Part shown: piece by piece, positions 1 through 7,003 of the stretch
How positions within the stretch are numbered: position 1 is the stretch's first letter
Layout of the letters: every line of letters begins with the position of its first letter
Source of the DNA: JBLFWJ01 sp047611425
GTDB lineage: Bacteria; Bacteroidota; Bacteroidia; UBA10329
Assembly (NCBI GenBank): GCA_047611425.1
Contig: JBLFWJ010000077.1
Location: 1 to 14,972, forward strand
Reading direction: 5' to 3'
DNA length: 14,972 bases
Position numbers and translations under genes: made by a program
Notes under the pieces: model-generated
The model's database searches: none
What the model was told of the DNA's origin: nothing
The model's input: the letters and a program-made list of their open reading frames with translations, nothing else

Positions 1-731
1 TTACATTGATTAGACAACGCTAGCGAATCATTTTCGGATATGCCAATTTTCTTCCTCAACCGGCCTGAAAAACCAGCATAAAGCAAGTCGTCACTCATGT
101 CTTGTTGAACAAGATCTCTACACTGACCTGCAACTTGCCTGATGACTCCCGTGGGCGGAATAATCCCAATCTGTCTGCGGTATTCCATCGCCTCAATCAA
201 CCCACTAACCTTGTCAGGCCATTGCTTCAATCTTGCCAAATAGTTCTCTGCATCTTTCGCAGAATTGATCTTATGTCCTCGCATCATAAAGCTTGGAAAG
301 GCTAGATGTGCTCCCGAAAATTGGTTCAATGGGTAATCGTAAAACTGAAATTGTTCTCCTTCTACATTGTGTTGTAGAAACCAATGTAAAACATCGTACG
401 ACCCCAATTCAGTCCCACTCAAATCATCACGATCGTATTCCTCCAACGTTTTAAGAAGTTGCTTTCCTAGTTCTGTTTGATGTTTTTGATGAGCGGAACT
501 TAGGTCGGATAATTTGGTGCTCTGATCGAAGAATGGAACACCATCAAGAAGGTGGCTTCTGGACAAGGACTCTGGATCCTCCAGAAGCATTTCGTAGTAG
601 GCCCGCTCGAAGAAATGATGAATGCTAAAAGGCTTGAACCAAATCAACTTTACGGTAAGAACAACAGCCACCAAAAAGGAAACGGTTACGCAAATCAATA
701 AGAGTCTTTTGTGAACGGGTTTCATCGACAT
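1..731 (-). CDS. DUF885 family membrane-anchored protein, N-terminal part (runs off left edge)
   Basis: The reading frame is open for 243 codons from ATG at 731 to the left edge with no stop, so the gene is partial: the C-terminal half or more is missing. A second ATG at 725 (MSMKP, third residue) is an equally good start, and ATG 761 is in frame but less likely. Residues 9-27 are hydrophobic and form a signal anchor or uncleaved signal peptide. Downstream I recognise the DUF885 pattern: an early PFSIHHFFERAYYEMLLEDP segment, then YPLNQFSGAHLAFPSFM near residues 138-154, and an ENYLARL...GIIPPTGVIRQV stretch. DUF885 proteins are usually around 550-600 residues. The family is poorly characterised and has been suggested to include metallopeptidase-like enzymes; any catalytic residues would lie in the missing part. 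It diverges from cinA. Family call fairly sure; function unknown. Confidence 0.8.
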   Translation of the reverse strand, partial: MSMKPVHKRLLLICVTVSFLVAVVLTVKLIWFKPFSIHHFFERAYYEMLLEDPESLSRSHLLDGVPFFDQSTKLSDLSSAHQKHQTELGKQLLKTLEEYDRDDLSGTELGSYDVLHWFLQHNVEGEQFQFYDYPLNQFSGAHLAFPSFMMRGHKINSAKDAENYLARLKQWPDKVSGLIEAMEYRRQIGIIPPTGVIRQVAGQCRDLVQQDMSDDLLYAGFSGRLRKKIGISENDSLALSNQC

Positions 732-789
732 CAAATAAACGAATTCAGAATAGTGCCCCATCCGATGGACTTGTGTTTTTTTGCAATTG

Positions 790-2040
790 ATGATTGCAGA
801 AATAATTACGATTGGAGATGAGATATTAATCGGTCAGATCGTTGACTCAAACTCGGCATGGATAGCCGAAGAATTGAATTTGATCGGTGTAAAGATTGGA
901 CGTATAGTCAGCATCAGTGATGATGCCGAGGAGATTAAACATGCGTTGGATAGTGGTTTTGAACGGGCCGATTTATTGATCGTAACTGGAGGATTGGGGC
1001 CAACTAAAGATGACATCACCAAAACAACCTTGGCCGATTACTTCAATGATGAGTTGATCCTGAGTGAAGATGTGCTTGCACATGTAACGGCTTTGTTCGC
1101 ACGATTTGGTCGGGAAATGACTGATTTAAATCGAAGGCAAGCATTGGTTCCGTCCAAGTGCATTCCTTTGAAAAATCCCTTAGGAACTGCACCTGGAATG
1201 TGGTTTGATCAAAATGGAAAAGCTGTTGTGAGCTTGCCAGGCGTGCCTTATGAAATGAAAGGTTTGATGGAGCATGAGGTTTCACCTCTTATCCAGCAGA
1301 AATATCTTTTGCCGGCCATTGTGCATAAAACGGTATTGACACACGGTATGGGTGAGAGCTGGCTTTCAGAGCAGATTGCAGAATGGGAAGACGCCTTACC
1401 AAAACACATTAAACTGGCATATCTCCCTTCACCAGGTAGAGTTCGGCTGAGATTATCGGCAACAGGTGATAATGCCAAAACGCTTTTGACTGAGGTTGAA
1501 AGTCAGATTGAAGAACTTAAAAAACTCATACCTCATCTTATATATGGTTATGATGACGATACGATGGAACAAGAGGTGGGCAAACTTCTAAAAGAATTGA
1601 ATGCCACTCTTTCAACAGCCGAAAGTTGCACAGGAGGCGGTATCGCGGCTTCAATTACTTCAGTTAGTGGATCTTCAGAATATTTTCTTGGATCGACAGT
1701 CTCGTACGCTAATCAGGTTAAACAAGAGATTCTTGGAGTGTCCTCAGATATGTTAACGAATCAGGGCGCGGTAAGTGAGGAAGTCGTAAAGCAAATGGCT
1801 GAAGGCTCTAGAAAACTGATGCATTCAGATTATGCTGTTTCAACTTCAGGGATTGCAGGGCCAGGTGGTGGTTCAGAAGAAAAGCCTGTAGGTACGGTTT
1901 GGATTGGTTTGAGTGGTCCTAATCGAACAATCGCAAAGAAATTCCTTTTTGGGGATGTGCGTAAACGGAACATACAACGAAGCATTGCAACTGCATTAAA
2001 TATGCTTCGAAAGGAATTATTGAAAGACCTTGAGAATTAG
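790..2040 (+). CDS. cinA: CinA: two-domain competence/damage-inducible protein with nicotinamide-nucleotide amidase
   Basis: This 416-residue protein has both CinA domains. The N-terminal MoaB/MogA-like (COG1058) half starts with EIITIGDEILIGQIVDSNS at residues 4-22 and carries the TGGLGPTKDD signature at 66-75; in the family this half has ADP-ribose/NAD-derivative pyrophosphatase activity. The C-terminal PncC half (about 260-416) deamidates nicotinamide mononucleotide to nicotinate mononucleotide in pyridine-nucleotide salvage. It shows AESCTGG at 277-283 with the presumed nucleophile S279, Y306 and K311 in SYANQVK, and TSGIAGPGG at 352-360. The frame is also open from TTG at 781, but ATG 790 gives the normal family N-terminus and is preferred. 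Length is normal for a fused CinA. It lies 55 bases before rpmB, the usual neighbour in Bacteroidota, but rpmB has its own promoter within that gap. Cytoplasmic. Confidence 0.95.
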   Translation: MIAEIITIGDEILIGQIVDSNSAWIAEELNLIGVKIGRIVSISDDAEEIKHALDSGFERADLLIVTGGLGPTKDDITKTTLADYFNDELILSEDVLAHVTALFARFGREMTDLNRRQALVPSKCIPLKNPLGTAPGMWFDQNGKAVVSLPGVPYEMKGLMEHEVSPLIQQKYLLPAIVHKTVLTHGMGESWLSEQIAEWEDALPKHIKLAYLPSPGRVRLRLSATGDNAKTLLTEVESQIEELKKLIPHLIYGYDDDTMEQEVGKLLKELNATLSTAESCTGGGIAASITSVSGSSEYFLGSTVSYANQVKQEILGVSSDMLTNQGAVSEEVVKQMAEGSRKLMHSDYAVSTSGIAGPGGGSEEKPVGTVWIGLSGPNRTIAKKFLFGDVRKRNIQRSIATALNMLRKELLKDLEN

Positions 2041-2060
2041 AACATTATCCGTTACATTTG
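2030..2060 (+). promoter_or_regulatory. Bacteroidota-type promoter for rpmB
   Basis: TTG at 2030-2032 and TACATTTG at 2053-2060 are separated by 20 bases. This matches the Bacteroidota housekeeping promoter pattern (TTG near -33, TAnnTTTG near -7) with all fixed positions of the -7 box present. The -33 element overlaps the end of cinA. Transcription would start a few bases after 2060, giving a short leader before the ATG at 2096. The rpmG promoter has the same octamer. Confidence 0.75.
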
Positions 2061-2095
2061 CGGCCTTGAAAAATAAGCCTGTAAAGAATTAAGAT

Positions 2096-2335
2096 ATGTC
2101 ACGAGTTTGTGAGATTACCGGAAAGAAAGTAATGTTTGGGAACAATGTTTCCCACTCAAAGAGAAAGACGAGAAGAACATTTCTTCCAAATCTATTCAAG
2201 AAGAAATTCTTCCTACCTACTGAAGACAAGTGGGTAAGCATTAAGGTTAGCGGTCATGGACTTCGAACCATCAACCGTGTTGGTGTGGAAGAAGCTATAA
2301 AGCGAGCTAAAGCAAAAGGCTTCTACAAAGCTTAA
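2096..2335 (+). CDS. rpmB: 50S ribosomal protein L28 (bL28)
   Basis: This 79-residue, very basic protein matches bacterial L28 along its whole length. It starts with MSRVCEITGKKVMFGNNVSH and has the later KWVSIKVSGHGLRTINRVGVEEAI segment typical of the Bacteroidota form. Only one cysteine (C5) is present, so it is the zinc-free version without the CxxC pairs of zinc-ribbon L28. It binds the large ribosomal subunit near the E site. It has its own promoter just upstream and a strong intrinsic terminator just downstream, so it appears to be a single-gene transcription unit. In most Bacteroidota rpmG follows directly; here a peptidase gene intervenes. Confidence 0.96.
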   Translation: MSRVCEITGKKVMFGNNVSHSKRKTRRTFLPNLFKKKFFLPTEDKWVSIKVSGHGLRTINRVGVEEAIKRAKAKGFYKA

Positions 2336-2355
2336 TTGCAACTGAATTGAAATTC

Positions 2356-2388
2356 AACGCTGTTCTCATACGAGGGCAGCGTTTTTTT
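2356..2388 (+). terminator. Strong Rho-independent terminator after rpmB
   Basis: A 12-bp stem pairs 2356-2367 (AACGCTGTTCTC) with 2372-2383 (GAGGGCAGCGTT) around a 4-base ATAC loop, with two G-T wobbles. A run of seven T (2382-2388) begins within the last two stem bases. It lies 20 bases past the rpmB stop. It should separate rpmB from the downstream peptidase. Confidence 0.9.
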
Positions 2389-2580
2389 GTGCCCTGTTGG
2401 GTGAGTGCTGTATTTCATTGGTTCCTTTGCGTGTTTATTTTTTCTTTAGATGAGGCAGAAAATTCAAGTATAGTCATAGCTACGGTTGAATTTTCTAACG
2501 AAAAATAAAGGAAAAAGAAGCATGAAAATAGAGAAGCGAACTTCTGAATTACAGCACTAGATTATTGTTTTCTTTGAATC
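2389..2580 (+). promoter_or_regulatory. Leader region of the M1 peptidase gene with an inverted repeat and a tiny ORF
   Basis: This 192-base gap holds a perfect 10-bp inverted repeat, GAAAATTCAA (2458-2467) and TTGAATTTTC (2486-2495), with an 18-base loop. No T tract follows on the plus strand, so it does not look like a terminator. A 12-codon ORF (MKIEKRTSELQH, 2522-2560) ends 20 bases before the peptidase ATG. A weak promoter may lie at TTG 2397-2399 and TTCCTTTG 2422-2429 (one mismatch to TAnnTTTG, spacer 22). If real, it would give a long leader carrying both elements. Whether any of them is functional is inference. Confidence 0.35.
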
Positions 2581-4206
2581 ATGATCAACAGATTAATTCT
2601 AGGTCTTTTACTTCTATCTGGTTTCAATGCAATTGGCCAAGATTTCACTAGAGCCGATACGTTGCGAGGGAGTCTTTCTGAAATAAGGTCATGCTTCGAT
2701 GTGACTTTTTATCATTTAGATATTAAGCTAGATATAGAAAACCAATCCCTTTCAGGTTCGAACGAAATTCGGTTTACCGCAACTTCTACATTCGATTCGT
2801 TGCAGATTGATCTGTTCGAAAACATGGAAGTTGATTCGATTGCCTTTGAAGGGAAGGCTTTAGAATATAACCGAGAGTTTACGGCCGTTTATGTGAAAAT
2901 GGGCCGAACAATAATGAAGAGTGAGCAAGCTTATTTTGAAGTCTTCTATCACGGTTCTCCTATCATCGCTAAGAATGCACCTTGGGATGGCGGGTTTGTT
3001 TGGAAGAAAGACTTCCAAGGAAATCCGTGGGTTGGGGTTGCTTGCGAAGGTGATGGTGCCAGTTTGTGGTGGCCGAACAAGGATCATTTATCCGATGAGC
3101 CGGACAGTATGCGGATCTCGCTTACCGTTCCTGATTCTTTGATGGGCGTATGTAACGGTGATTTGATAAGCGTTGATACGCTTGGCGCTGACCTGAAGTA
3201 CAATTGGTTGGTTATGTATCCGATCAACAGTTACAACGTGACAATTAACGTTGCTGATTATGTTCATTTTGATGATGTACACATCAATGAAAACGGAGAT
3301 TCTTTGCGATTGGATTATTACGTTTTACCTGACAATCTAGAAAAGGCAAAAGCCCAGTTCAAACAAGTGAACGAAACGCTGAAATGTTTTGAAACGGCTT
3401 TTGGTTCTTACCCATTCTTCAAGGATGGTTATGCACTTGTTGAAACAGCATATCTCGGAATGGAGCATCAAGGTGCCATTGCGTACGGCAATAAATATGA
3501 AAAGGGTTATCGAGGCCGATTTACCGGTGATTTGGATTTCGATTACATCATCATTCATGAAACAGGACATGAATGGTGGGGAAATAGTGTAAGCGCGACT
3601 GATGTTGCCGACTTGTGGATTCATGAGAGCTTTTGTACTTATTCCGAAGCCGTTTTTGTTGAGTGCAAATACGGATACGATAAAATGTTGGAGTACTTGA
3701 TTTATCAAAAGGAATTCATCAACAACAATTCTCCTATCCAAGGGCCGATGCATGTAAACAGGCATGGAAATGCAACGGACATGTATTACAAAGGGTCTTG
3801 GATGATTCACACGTTAAGAAATGTGTTGGGCGTAGATCATATATTCAAACCACTTTTAAAGGAGTTGGCGCTCAACTTTTTTCATCAAACAGTTAATGCT
3901 GATGATGTAATCAATTTCATCAACGGCAAAACTGACGATGACCTGACCGGATTTTTTGAACAATACTTGACGGTAAAGGAGGTGCCAGTATTAGAGTATA
4001 GGGTTAAACGTAGAAAGTTTTTTTATCGATGGAGGGCAATCGAAGGATTTAACATGCCTGTAGAGCTTTATATGGGAGAGATAGATCGGTTTCGGATAAA
4101 TCCTACAAGTGAGTGGGCTTCGATAGAGTTCAAGCCTAAAATGCTTCGCTCATTGAAGTTTAGAACTGATTTATTTCTGTTTGAAGCCGAAAAAGTTGTT
4201 GAGTAA
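2581..4206 (+). CDS. Secreted M1 family (gluzincin) metallopeptidase
   Basis: This 541-residue zinc aminopeptidase of the M1 family has an N-terminal signal peptide (residues 1-19, MINRLILGLLLLSGFNAIG) without a lipobox cysteine. An N-terminal beta-saddle domain follows (about 38-230), then the catalytic domain. The zinc site is complete: H326-E327-x-x-H330 in HETGHEWWGN, and the third ligand E349 in LWIHES. The exopeptidase motif GAMEN is replaced by GMEHQ (293-297), a common Bacteroidota variant that keeps the glutamate. The catalytic tyrosine is Y402 or Y403 in MYYKGSW. The large C-terminal helical domain of many M1 enzymes is absent, and no type IX C-terminal sorting domain is visible, so a periplasmic location is likely. 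It presumably trims N-terminal residues from peptides; substrate unknown. It lies between rpmB and rpmG, which are normally adjacent. Confidence 0.93.
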   Translation: MINRLILGLLLLSGFNAIGQDFTRADTLRGSLSEIRSCFDVTFYHLDIKLDIENQSLSGSNEIRFTATSTFDSLQIDLFENMEVDSIAFEGKALEYNREFTAVYVKMGRTIMKSEQAYFEVFYHGSPIIAKNAPWDGGFVWKKDFQGNPWVGVACEGDGASLWWPNKDHLSDEPDSMRISLTVPDSLMGVCNGDLISVDTLGADLKYNWLVMYPINSYNVTINVADYVHFDDVHINENGDSLRLDYYVLPDNLEKAKAQFKQVNETLKCFETAFGSYPFFKDGYALVETAYLGMEHQGAIAYGNKYEKGYRGRFTGDLDFDYIIIHETGHEWWGNSVSATDVADLWIHESFCTYSEAVFVECKYGYDKMLEYLIYQKEFINNNSPIQGPMHVNRHGNATDMYYKGSWMIHTLRNVLGVDHIFKPLLKELALNFFHQTVNADDVINFINGKTDDDLTGFFEQYLTVKEVPVLEYRVKRRKFFYRWRAIEGFNMPVELYMGEIDRFRINPTSEWASIEFKPKMLRSLKFRTDLFLFEAEKVVE

Positions 4207-4272
4207 ATTGAATCTCTTTAGGAAGAAGAAAAGCTTACAAAAAGAATTCACAGATCAATGGTGATAAGTAGG

Positions 4273-4303
4273 GTGTTCTTCTAAATGAAAAACCGTACAT
4301 TTG
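4273..4303 (+). promoter_or_regulatory. Bacteroidota-type promoter for rpmG-DUF4295
   Basis: TACATTTG at 4296-4303 is a perfect TAnnTTTG -7 box, 25 bases before the rpmG ATG, and is followed by C as at rpmB. The -33 element is poor: GTG (4273-4275) at 20-base spacing or TTC (4276-4278) at 17. The 122-base gap between the peptidase and rpmG (4207-4328) holds nothing else I can identify, and no clear terminator for the peptidase. Confidence 0.65.
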
Positions 4304-4328
4304 CACTCCCAAAAAATAATGCTGAGTT

Positions 4329-4511
4329 ATGGCAAGGAAAGGAGATAGAATACAGGTGATACTTGAGTGCAAAGAGCACAAGGATTCTGGACAACCAGGA
4401 ACTTCTAGGTATGTTACTACCAAGAACAAGAAGAACACGCCTGAGCGAGTTGAATTGAAAAAGTATAACCCGATTCTGAAGAAGATGACGGTTCATCGTG
4501 AGATAAAATAA
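4329..4511 (+). CDS. rpmG: 50S ribosomal protein L33 (bL33)
   Basis: This 60-residue basic protein matches L33, with MARKGDRIQVILECKEH at the start, then TSRYVTTKNKKNTPERVELK and the C-terminal YNPILKKMTVHREIK. The zinc-binding cysteines of the C-plus form are missing (only one Cys remains, and the usual CPxC is NPIL), so this is the zinc-independent form. Ribosomal location: large subunit, E-site side. DUF4295 follows after six bases, so the two should be co-transcribed from the promoter at 4296. Confidence 0.96.
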   Translation: MARKGDRIQVILECKEHKDSGQPGTSRYVTTKNKKNTPERVELKKYNPILKKMTVHREIK

Positions 4512-4517
4512 TCGGTT

Positions 4518-4670
4518 ATGGCTAAGAAAACGGTAGCAACACTGAAGTCCGGAAGCGGCAAAGATTTTACCAAGGTTATCAAAATGGTGAAGAAAGAATC
4601 TGGTGGATATAGTTTCCGTCAGGAGGTGGTTCATAATGACCACATCAAGGATTTCTTCTCTAAAGACTGA
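4518..4670 (+). CDS. DUF4295 family small basic protein (Bacteroidota-specific, probably ribosome-associated)
   Basis: This 50-residue protein begins MAKKTVATLKSGSGKDFTKV and ends HIKDFFSKD. It starts six bases after rpmG and ends before a terminator-like hairpin. The MAKK start, high lysine content, small size and fixed position after rpmG match the DUF4295 family, found in Bacteroidota next to rpmG and ftsY. A structural study of the Flavobacterium johnsoniae ribosome described a new large-subunit protein, bL38. I think DUF4295 may be that protein, but I am not certain of the correspondence. Co-transcription with L33 supports a ribosomal role. The ORF is short and easily missed by gene finders. 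Confidence 0.88.
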   Translation: MAKKTVATLKSGSGKDFTKVIKMVKKESGGYSFRQEVVHNDHIKDFFSKD

Positions 4671-4693
4671 TATCTAAACGTATTTATCATTGG

Positions 4694-4723
4694 AGCTTCT
4701 TTCTGATCGAAGGGAGCTTTTTT
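4694..4723 (+). terminator. Intrinsic terminator or attenuator between DUF4295 and ftsY
   Basis: A 10-bp stem pairs AGCTTCTTTC (4694-4703) with GAAGGGAGCT (4709-4718), with two G-T wobbles and loop TGATC, followed by TTTTT. It lies 23 bases past the DUF4295 stop and ends 19 bases before the ftsY ATG. It should end the rpmG-DUF4295 transcript. Since no good TAnnTTTG box lies between it and ftsY, partial readthrough may feed ftsY. Confidence 0.8.
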
Positions 4724-4742
4724 GGTATTTAATAATCTCATC

Positions 4743-5696
4743 ATGGGACTGTTCGACATATTCTCTAAAAAGAAAAAAGAAACACTGGACAAGGGGCTTG
4801 AAAAAAGCCGCGAAAGCATGTTCAGTAAGATCACCAAAGCGGTTGTTGGTAAATCAACAGTCGATGATGATGTTCTTGACAATCTGGAGGAAATACTGGT
4901 ATCAGCTGATGTTGGGGTCGACACTACTTTAAAAATCATTGAGCGAATTGAGGCTCGGGTTGCTTCAGACAAGTATGTCGGAACCGATCAGCTGAATAAA
5001 ATGCTCAAAGAAGAGATTGCCTCTCTTCTTGAAGAAAATAACTCATCAGATCAGGCTGGAGTCGTGATTCCAGATTCACCCCGACCATATGTTATTATGG
5101 TTGTAGGTGTAAATGGAGTTGGAAAAACTACCACTATTGGAAAGCTTGCATATCAACTCAAGCAGGCAGGTAAAGAGGTCGTGCTAGGCGCATCGGATAC
5201 TTTCCGTGCTGCGGCTGTTGATCAATTAATCATCTGGGGAGAACGAGTTGGAGTACCTGTAATCAATCAAGGAATGAATGCTGATCCAGCATCAGTTGCC
5301 TTTGACACGTTGAAATCTGCAGTTGCGAAAAATGCCGATGTAGCAATCATTGACACAGCAGGTCGACTTCACAATAAAGTGAACTTAATGAACGAGCTGA
5401 CTAAGATTCGAAGGGTGATGGATAAGGTTGTTCCAGGTGCACCACATGAGGTTTTATTGGTGTTGGATGGGTCAACAGGTCAGAATGCAATGGAGCAAGC
5501 CAAGCAATTCGTAAAGGCCACCGAGGTATCGGCTCTTGCGCTTACAAAGCTTGATGGAACTGCCAAAGGTGGAGTTGTAATTGGAATCTCAGATCAAATG
5601 AAGATCCCAGTTAAATATATCGGAGTTGGAGAAGGAATGGAGGACCTACAAGTCTTCGATAGAGTTGAGTTTGTTGATTCATTCTTTAAAGGCTGA
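4743..5696 (+). CDS. ftsY: FtsY, signal recognition particle receptor GTPase
   Basis: This 317-residue SRP receptor docks SRP-ribosome complexes at the membrane for co-translational insertion through Sec. The N domain covers about 1-100; the short, basic start MGLFDIFSKKKKE lacks the long acidic A region of the E. coli protein. The NG GTPase domain is complete: P-loop GVNGVGKT (122-129), DTFRAAA (152-158), DTAGR (204-208), TKLDGTAKGG (268-277), and a C-terminal GVGEGMEDLQVF segment. The frame is open from TTG 4722, but that codon lies in the terminator T tract; ATG 4743 gives the normal start. Its stop overlaps the rimO start (TGATG), so rimO is probably translationally coupled. Confidence 0.97.
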   Translation: MGLFDIFSKKKKETLDKGLEKSRESMFSKITKAVVGKSTVDDDVLDNLEEILVSADVGVDTTLKIIERIEARVASDKYVGTDQLNKMLKEEIASLLEENNSSDQAGVVIPDSPRPYVIMVVGVNGVGKTTTIGKLAYQLKQAGKEVVLGASDTFRAAAVDQLIIWGERVGVPVINQGMNADPASVAFDTLKSAVAKNADVAIIDTAGRLHNKVNLMNELTKIRRVMDKVVPGAPHEVLLVLDGSTGQNAMEQAKQFVKATEVSALALTKLDGTAKGGVVIGISDQMKIPVKYIGVGEGMEDLQVFDRVEFVDSFFKG

Positions 5697-7003
5697 TGCG
5701 CACTAAAACCACCAAAAAAAACAAGATCAACGTGATCACTCTTGGGTGTTCTAAGAACGTGTTTGATTCTGAGGTTCTGATGGGACAGCTTGAGGCCAAT
5801 GGCGTTGATGCCGTGCATGAGAGCGAAAATGAATCTGAGATTGTTGTTGTAAACACATGCGGATTCATAGACAATGCAAAAGAGGAATCGATTGACACCA
5901 TTCTTCGATTTGCGCAGGCAAAGGAGGATGGTCGAATAGAGAAGTTGTTTGTGACTGGTTGTTTATCTGAACGTTATAAGCCTGAATTAGAAAAGGACAT
6001 TCCAAACGTGGATCAATATTTTGGAACACGTGATTTGCCAAGATTACTCAAGGCACTAGGAGCAGATTATAAACAAGAATTGGTAGGTGAGCGATTGCTG
6101 ACAACGCCAAGTCATTACGCATACTTAAAGATTTCTGAAGGATGTGATCGTCCTTGCTCCTTCTGTGCCATTCCATTAATGCGCGGAAAGCATGTAAGTA
6201 CTCCGATTGACAAGTTGGTGGATCAGGCAAAAAGCCTTGCTGCCAAAGGAGTGAAGGAGCTTATTATCATTGCACAGGATAGCACGTATTATGGCCTAGA
6301 CATCTACAAGAAACGTGAACTGGCCAAATTGCTAGAGGAGTTGTCGAAAGTTGAGGGCATTGATTGGATTCGATTGCATTATGCTTTTCCGAATGGATTT
6401 CCAGAGGATGTGTTGGATGTAATGCGTGAGAATAAAAAGGTCTGTGCCTACTTAGATATGCCGCTGCAGCATATTTCTACGGATGTTTTGGCTTCAATGA
6501 AGAGAGGTACAACTCTAGAGAAAACCAACGGTCTTCTGAATACAATCAGAGAGAAAGTTCCTGGAATTTCTTTGAGAACCACTCTGATTGCAGGATATCC
6601 CGGTGAAACGGAAGAACATTTCGAAGAACTCAAAAATTGGGTGAAGGAAATGCGATTTGATCGCTTGGGCATATTTACTTATTCGCATGAAGAGAACACT
6701 TCCGCCTTTGATCTTGTTGATGATGTGCCCGAGGACGTAAAGCAGGCACGGGCAGATGAAGTGATGGAAATTCAAATGGGTATTTCGCGTGATTTGAACG
6801 AGGCCAAGGTCGGTTCAATCCAAAAGGTACTTGTAGACAGAGTGGAAGGTGAGTATTTCATTGGCCGAACGGAGTACGATTCTCCAGAGGTTGACAATGA
6901 AGTGTACATTCATGCACCCGATCAATACTTGTCTAAAGGCGAATTTGTTAACGTGAAGATCACTTCTGCCGAGGACTACGATCTTTATGGAACAGTCGAT
7001 TAA
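5696..7003 (+). CDS. rimO: RimO, ribosomal protein S12 methylthiotransferase (radical SAM)
   Basis: This 435-residue enzyme adds a methylthio group to a conserved aspartate of ribosomal protein S12, using two [4Fe-4S] clusters. The UPF0004 domain has its three cluster cysteines C18 (TLGCSKN), C55 (NTCGF) and C89 (TGCL). The radical SAM domain has C150, C154 and C157 in GCDRPCSFC. A TRAM domain lies at about 373-435 and would bind substrate. DSEVLMGQL and PLQHIS place it with RimO rather than the tRNA enzyme MiaB. Start ATG 5696 overlaps the ftsY stop by one base. A run of eight A (5714-5721) near the start encodes part of KTTKKNK. The last 17 bases overlap bshC in another frame. Confidence 0.96.
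   Translation: MRTKTTKKNKINVITLGCSKNVFDSEVLMGQLEANGVDAVHESENESEIVVVNTCGFIDNAKEESIDTILRFAQAKEDGRIEKLFVTGCLSERYKPELEKDIPNVDQYFGTRDLPRLLKALGADYKQELVGERLLTTPSHYAYLKISEGCDRPCSFCAIPLMRGKHVSTPIDKLVDQAKSLAAKGVKELIIIAQDSTYYGLDIYKKRELAKLLEELSKVEGIDWIRLHYAFPNGFPEDVLDVMRENKKVCAYLDMPLQHISTDVLASMKRGTTLEKTNGLLNTIREKVPGISLRTTLIAGYPGETEEHFEELKNWVKEMRFDRLGIFTYSHEENTSAFDLVDDVPEDVKQARADEVMEIQMGISRDLNEAKVGSIQKVLVDRVEGEYFIGRTEYDSPEVDNEVYIHAPDQYLSKGEFVNVKITSAEDYDLYGTVD

Noticed and set aside
102..305. 67-codon plus-strand ORF in the first 300 bases
   Set aside because: It is antisense to the DUF885 frame, which is open for 243 codons and matches a known family.
2522..2560. 12-codon ORF MKIEKRTSELQH as a true leader-peptide gene
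   Set aside because: It has no run of regulatory codons and no recognised attenuator after it; kept only as part of the leader observation.
3337..3810. 157-codon minus-strand ORF inside the M1 peptidase gene
   Set aside because: It lies antisense to well-conserved catalytic-domain codons, including the zinc site, and its translation shows no recognisable domain.
4281..4972. Minus-strand ORFs of 120 and 113 codons across rpmG, DUF4295 and ftsY
   Set aside because: They are antisense to recognised genes, cross the terminator, and look like low-complexity shadows.
5714..5721. Run of eight A near the rimO start, possible slippage or phase-variation site
   Set aside because: It encodes a plausible lysine-rich tail, the frame is intact, and a single short A run in an AT-leaning gene is not strong evidence.
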